A stretch of DNA of 17,421 bases, taken from the NCBI RefSeq assembly GCF_035268865.1, contig NZ_DATFKB010000138.1:1-17421 (forward strand), written 5' to 3'. The position numbers and the translations under genes were made by a program. The notes beneath the pieces were generated by a model that made no database searches, had not been told where the DNA came from, and saw only the letters and a list, made by a program, of their open reading frames with translations. Shown piece after piece: positions 15,187 through 17,421 of this stretch; positions within the stretch are counted from its first letter, which is position 1, and each line of letters begins with the position of its first letter. This stretch comes from Salinivirga sp035268865 (lineage in GTDB: Bacteria; Bacteroidota; Bacteroidia; Bacteroidales; Salinivirgaceae).

Positions 15187-16246
15187 ATAGCCAACCTTTT
15201 CTTTTAAAGTAAATGAGCATTACGCCCGCTACAGCAATCATTACTCCCCACATTCCAAAATAACCGTATTTGTAGTTGAGTTCCGGTACGTATTGGAAAT
15301 TTGTACCATAAACGCCTGCAATAAAGGTCAATGGTATAAAGATGGCTGCAAATATTGTAAGTACCTTCATCACATCATTTGCCCGGTTGCTGATATTCGT
15401 ATTATACAGGTTGAGTTGATCAGCGACCATTGTGTGGTAAATTTCAATGGCATCGAGGGCCTGGGTAACGAGGTCGTCGAGGTCGGGGATGTAATGCTGC
15501 CGGGTTGCTTTTTTTATAAGTCCGGAGTCACTTTTTTGCAACCTGTTTGTAATTTCTTTTAAAGGACGTATGTTTTTTCGGAAAAACGCAATTTCGGTTT
15601 TATGTTTAAAGATTGTGTCAGAAAGGCCTTTGTGCGGGTTGATCAACTCTTTTTCATAGGATTCAATAATGCGTCCGTAAGCTTCAATGTTTAATATGTA
15701 ACTATCTACAATAGTATCCATTAAGGCGTAGGCCAAATAATCGGAGCCCGATTTTCTGATTTTACCCCGGTTATTATGCAATCTGTAAAGTACATCCTCA
15801 AAAATACGGTTCGATTTTTCCTGGAATGTAATTAGATAATTGTTGCCAACTACAAAAGAGACCTGCTCTGAATCGATCTGTTCTGTATTCATATCCAGTT
15901 TCAGTGATTTCATTATTATGATTAACTGGTGTTCATCTTCAAAGAAACGCGGACGCTGGTCAGTATTCAATATATCCTCCAGTGCCAGTGAGGATATACT
16001 GAATGCTGCACCAACTTTTTCAATTATTGTGGTGTCGTGTAATCCATCAATATTGATCCAGGTAATCATACCTGTTTTAAGCAGTTCATTTAGGTTATCT
16101 GGCCCAATTTCTGTTTTTTCAAGGGTCTGTTCATTATATTGGGTAAGTGTTATTTTTACCTTTTCCTGTCTTTGTTCTCCCTGGAAAATGAGTGCTCCCG
16201 GGGATTGACCACGGGTTTTTTCACGGTTTTTCAGAAATCTGGCCAT
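15185..16246 (-). CDS. corA: CorA-family magnesium/divalent-cation channel with a GTN motif
   Basis: A 353-residue member of the CorA/2-TM-GxN family: a large cytoplasmic alpha/beta and long-helix N-terminal funnel (about 1-290), then two C-terminal membrane helices (about 293-313 and 331-347) and a basic tail KRKGWL. CorA pentamers carry Mg2+ or Co2+ through a pore whose entrance holds Gly-Met-Asn. Here residues 314-316 are Gly-Thr-Asn in VYGTNFQYVPEL (codons GGT ACA AAT), a two-base change from ATG. Sequence around it, IFIPLTFIAGVYG, is otherwise standard. Family members with GVN or GIN are known, so the altered motif may change ion selectivity. It lies 38 bases downstream of mscS and is probably co-transcribed with it. 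Confidence 0.9.
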   Translation of the reverse strand: MARFLKNREKTRGQSPGALIFQGEQRQEKVKITLTQYNEQTLEKTEIGPDNLNELLKTGMITWINIDGLHDTTIIEKVGAAFSISSLALEDILNTDQRPRFFEDEHQLIIIMKSLKLDMNTEQIDSEQVSFVVGNNYLITFQEKSNRIFEDVLYRLHNNRGKIRKSGSDYLAYALMDTIVDSYILNIEAYGRIIESYEKELINPHKGLSDTIFKHKTEIAFFRKNIRPLKEITNRLQKSDSGLIKKATRQHYIPDLDDLVTQALDAIEIYHTMVADQLNLYNTNISNRANDVMKVLTIFAAIFIPLTFIAGVYGTNFQYVPELNYKYGYFGMWGVMIAVAGVMLIYFKRKGWL

Positions 16247-16284
16247 AGTAGTGGTGTTTTAATCCAATAGCTAAGTTAAATTAT

Positions 16285-17214
16285 TTATTTGCCTTCTGTT
16301 TTGGCATTATCTAAATGGAGTTGTAAGGGTGCAATTTCCTGTCCCCAATAAACTGTGGTATGGGGGAATGGTATTTCAATGTTCTGGTCATCGAATTCAG
16401 CTTTTATACGTTTTCGATACTCTCGTGCCAGAGCCCACTGCTCACCTGGCTTACTTTTAATTCTGGCTTTAAATAGTACTGCGCTATCAAGAAACTGATC
16501 AATACCGAATATTTCAGTGGGCTCTTTTATTTTGTCTTTAAACATTTCATCTTGTTCGAGGTCTTCTGCAACCTCTTTCATAACTTTCATAACATGATCG
16601 GCATTTTCTTTATAGGCTACGCCAATCTCTACTGTAATGGCCGACCATTCTTTGGTCATGTTAGACAATGAATTGATTTTACCGTTCTGGAAAATATGCA
16701 CAACTCCTGAAAAATCACGAAGTGTGGTAGTTCGTAGCTCTATTCGCTCCACGAGACCTGCTGTGCCATTAATTATAGCTACATCTCCGGATCTTATTTG
16801 GTTTTCGAGCAATACAAAGAAACCTGAAATGAAATCGCGTACCAGCTCCTGCGCTCCAAAACCCAGCGCAAGGCCTAAAATACCAGCACTTGCGAGAATT
16901 GGACCAATATTTACTCCAAATTTGCTCAGTAAAATCATCAGAAAAATAGCCCAAATTACGATGTTGGATGCTCCACGGGCTATATTCATTAGAGTGTTGA
17001 TTCTCTTTTCTGTTTCACTTGCATCATCTTTATCCATGCGCTGTGCCCGTTTTATGATCATCTTTTTTAAGCGGTTCAATAAGAAGCGTACAAGTCGAAA
17101 TGCAATAAAAGTAAATATGAGCAGAATGATTATAGACGGAAGCTCATTAATTACCCAGTTGCTTGCTTTTTCAAAAAAGGATGTCCAGAAATCTTCTGTA
17201 AAAAAGTTCTTCAT
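16285..17214 (-). CDS. MscS-type small-conductance mechanosensitive channel
   Basis: A 309-residue inner-membrane channel that should open under membrane tension and release solutes on osmotic downshock. There are three membrane helices (about 27-46, 83-99, 103-137). The third is the pore-lining Gly/Ala-rich helix ILASAGILGLALGFGAQ, followed by the family block LVRDFISGFFVLLENQI and GD-x-A-I-I at the start of the beta domain. The C-terminal alpha/beta vestibule ends with IEIPFPHTTVYWG, typical of MscS homologues. Length is close to E. coli MscS (286 residues). Codons are in keeping with the neighbours. It is upstream of corA on the minus strand, so the pair makes an ion/osmotic module. Confidence 0.92.
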   Translation of the reverse strand: MKNFFTEDFWTSFFEKASNWVINELPSIIILLIFTFIAFRLVRFLLNRLKKMIIKRAQRMDKDDASETEKRINTLMNIARGASNIVIWAIFLMILLSKFGVNIGPILASAGILGLALGFGAQELVRDFISGFFVLLENQIRSGDVAIINGTAGLVERIELRTTTLRDFSGVVHIFQNGKINSLSNMTKEWSAITVEIGVAYKENADHVMKVMKEVAEDLEQDEMFKDKIKEPTEIFGIDQFLDSAVLFKARIKSKPGEQWALAREYRKRIKAEFDDQNIEIPFPHTTVYWGQEIAPLQLHLDNAKTEGK

Positions 17215-17291
17215 ATTTAATTTTGATTAATGGGTTACAGTATTTTTACAAATCAGCGTTTTATTAGTTTATATCTAATTAAATAAAATTA

Positions 17292-17339
17292 CAAAAATAA
17301 AGGCTCCGAAAAATAATGTTTACAAAATTCTTCGGAGCC
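17292..17339 (-). terminator. Rho-independent terminator for the minus-strand gene at the right edge
   Basis: Reading leftward, GGCTCCGAA (17339-17331) pairs perfectly with TTCGGAGCC (17310-17302) across a 20-base loop. It runs into TTTATTTTTG (17301-17292). It lies 22 bases past the TAA stop at 17362-17364. The stretch between here and mscS (17215-17291) holds no gene and presumably carries the mscS promoter, which I could not place. Confidence 0.85.
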
Positions 17340-17361
17340 GTAATTATGTTAGTATCCGTTT

Positions 17362-17421
17362 TTACCGCATAAACAGTAATTCCCTGTACTTTGGCAATGG
17401 CCAGATATTATCATCGCAAAT
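17362..17421 (-). CDS. C-terminal end of a gene cut by the window edge, likely type III glutamine synthetase
   Basis: Only the last 19 codons and the TAA stop are inside the window: ICDDNIWPLPKYRELLFMR. The DD-x-x-WPLPKYRELLF tail resembles my memory of C-terminal ends of type III glutamine synthetases (GlnN), the long ATP-dependent ammonia-assimilation enzyme common in Bacteroidota. The terminator placed right after the stop supports a real gene end. With so few residues the family call is tentative, but the coding call in this frame is well supported. Confidence 0.6.
   Translation of the reverse strand: MCDDNIWPLPKYRELLFMR

Noticed and set aside
16637..17230. 197-residue open frame on the plus strand opposite mscS
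   Set aside because: It is antisense to a clear MscS channel gene, has low-complexity Ser/Ile/Arg content and no recognisable motif.
1..17421. Search for CRISPR arrays, insertion sequences, tRNA/rRNA genes, phage genes or defence systems
   Set aside because: No direct-repeat array, transposase, tRNA-like cloverleaf, integrase or known defence domain was recognised by eye; coding density is normal housekeeping.

Overview
The window looks like ordinary chromosomal DNA from a member of the Bacteroidota. The evidence is lineage-typical: AT-rich spacers, signal peptides ending in Ala-Gln or Gly-Gln, -7-like promoter boxes of the form TAnnTTTG, and gene families common in that phylum (PorV/PorQ-like barrel, DUF3109, fused DAHP synthase/chorismate mutase, TonB-dependent receptor with a YfiR partner, and a probable type III glutamine synthetase end). 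A marine or gut Bacteroidales-like organism would fit, but the genus cannot be told from this sequence. I see no phage, transposon, CRISPR array, tRNA or rRNA.

Layout, left to right. (1) Positions 1-3620, plus strand: the 3' two thirds of gpmI (glycolysis), a cysteine-rich DUF3109 protein overlapping it by ATGA, a small secreted barrel-like protein of unknown role, and an M20 metallo-dipeptidase, closed by a strong terminator at 3641-3680. (2) 3727-4794: DAHP synthase fused to chorismate mutase, alone behind its own likely promoter. It converges with the minus-strand pair pssA-purS (5766 to 4791), and the two stop codons share TTAA. (3) 5887-8863, plus strand: a PorV/PorQ-family outer-membrane barrel, then two tandem UbiA-like membrane proteins. 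The second keeps both Asp-rich catalytic motifs and the first has lost them. (4) 8864-9132: a 269-bp spacer with two adjacent inverted repeats. (5) 9133-11262, plus strand: an MltF-like lytic transglycosylase and a HEAT-like DNA alkylation repair family protein, converging with minus-strand purine nucleoside phosphorylase (stop codons share CTAG). (6) 12292-15135, plus strand: a YfiR/DUF4154 periplasmic protein and a TonB-dependent receptor, closed by a terminator. Near-identical 14-bp inverted repeats lie upstream of each of the two genes. (7) 15185-17214, minus strand: mscS followed by corA, two inner-membrane ion channels. (8) 17302-17421, minus strand: a terminator and the last 19 codons of a gene resembling type III glutamine synthetase.

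The content is mostly housekeeping: glycolysis, aromatic amino-acid entry, purine synthesis and salvage, phospholipid synthesis, cell-wall turnover and ion balance, plus two envelope modules. I did not find a clear novel defence, mobile or biosynthetic system. The points most worth a second look are the motif-less UbiA paralogue beside an intact one, the repeated AATTG-N4-CAATT dyad around the yfiR/receptor pair, the GTN (not GMN) pore motif in CorA, the Asn-to-Asp change at the base-recognition position of the nucleoside phosphorylase, and the His-dense secreted protein at 1632.
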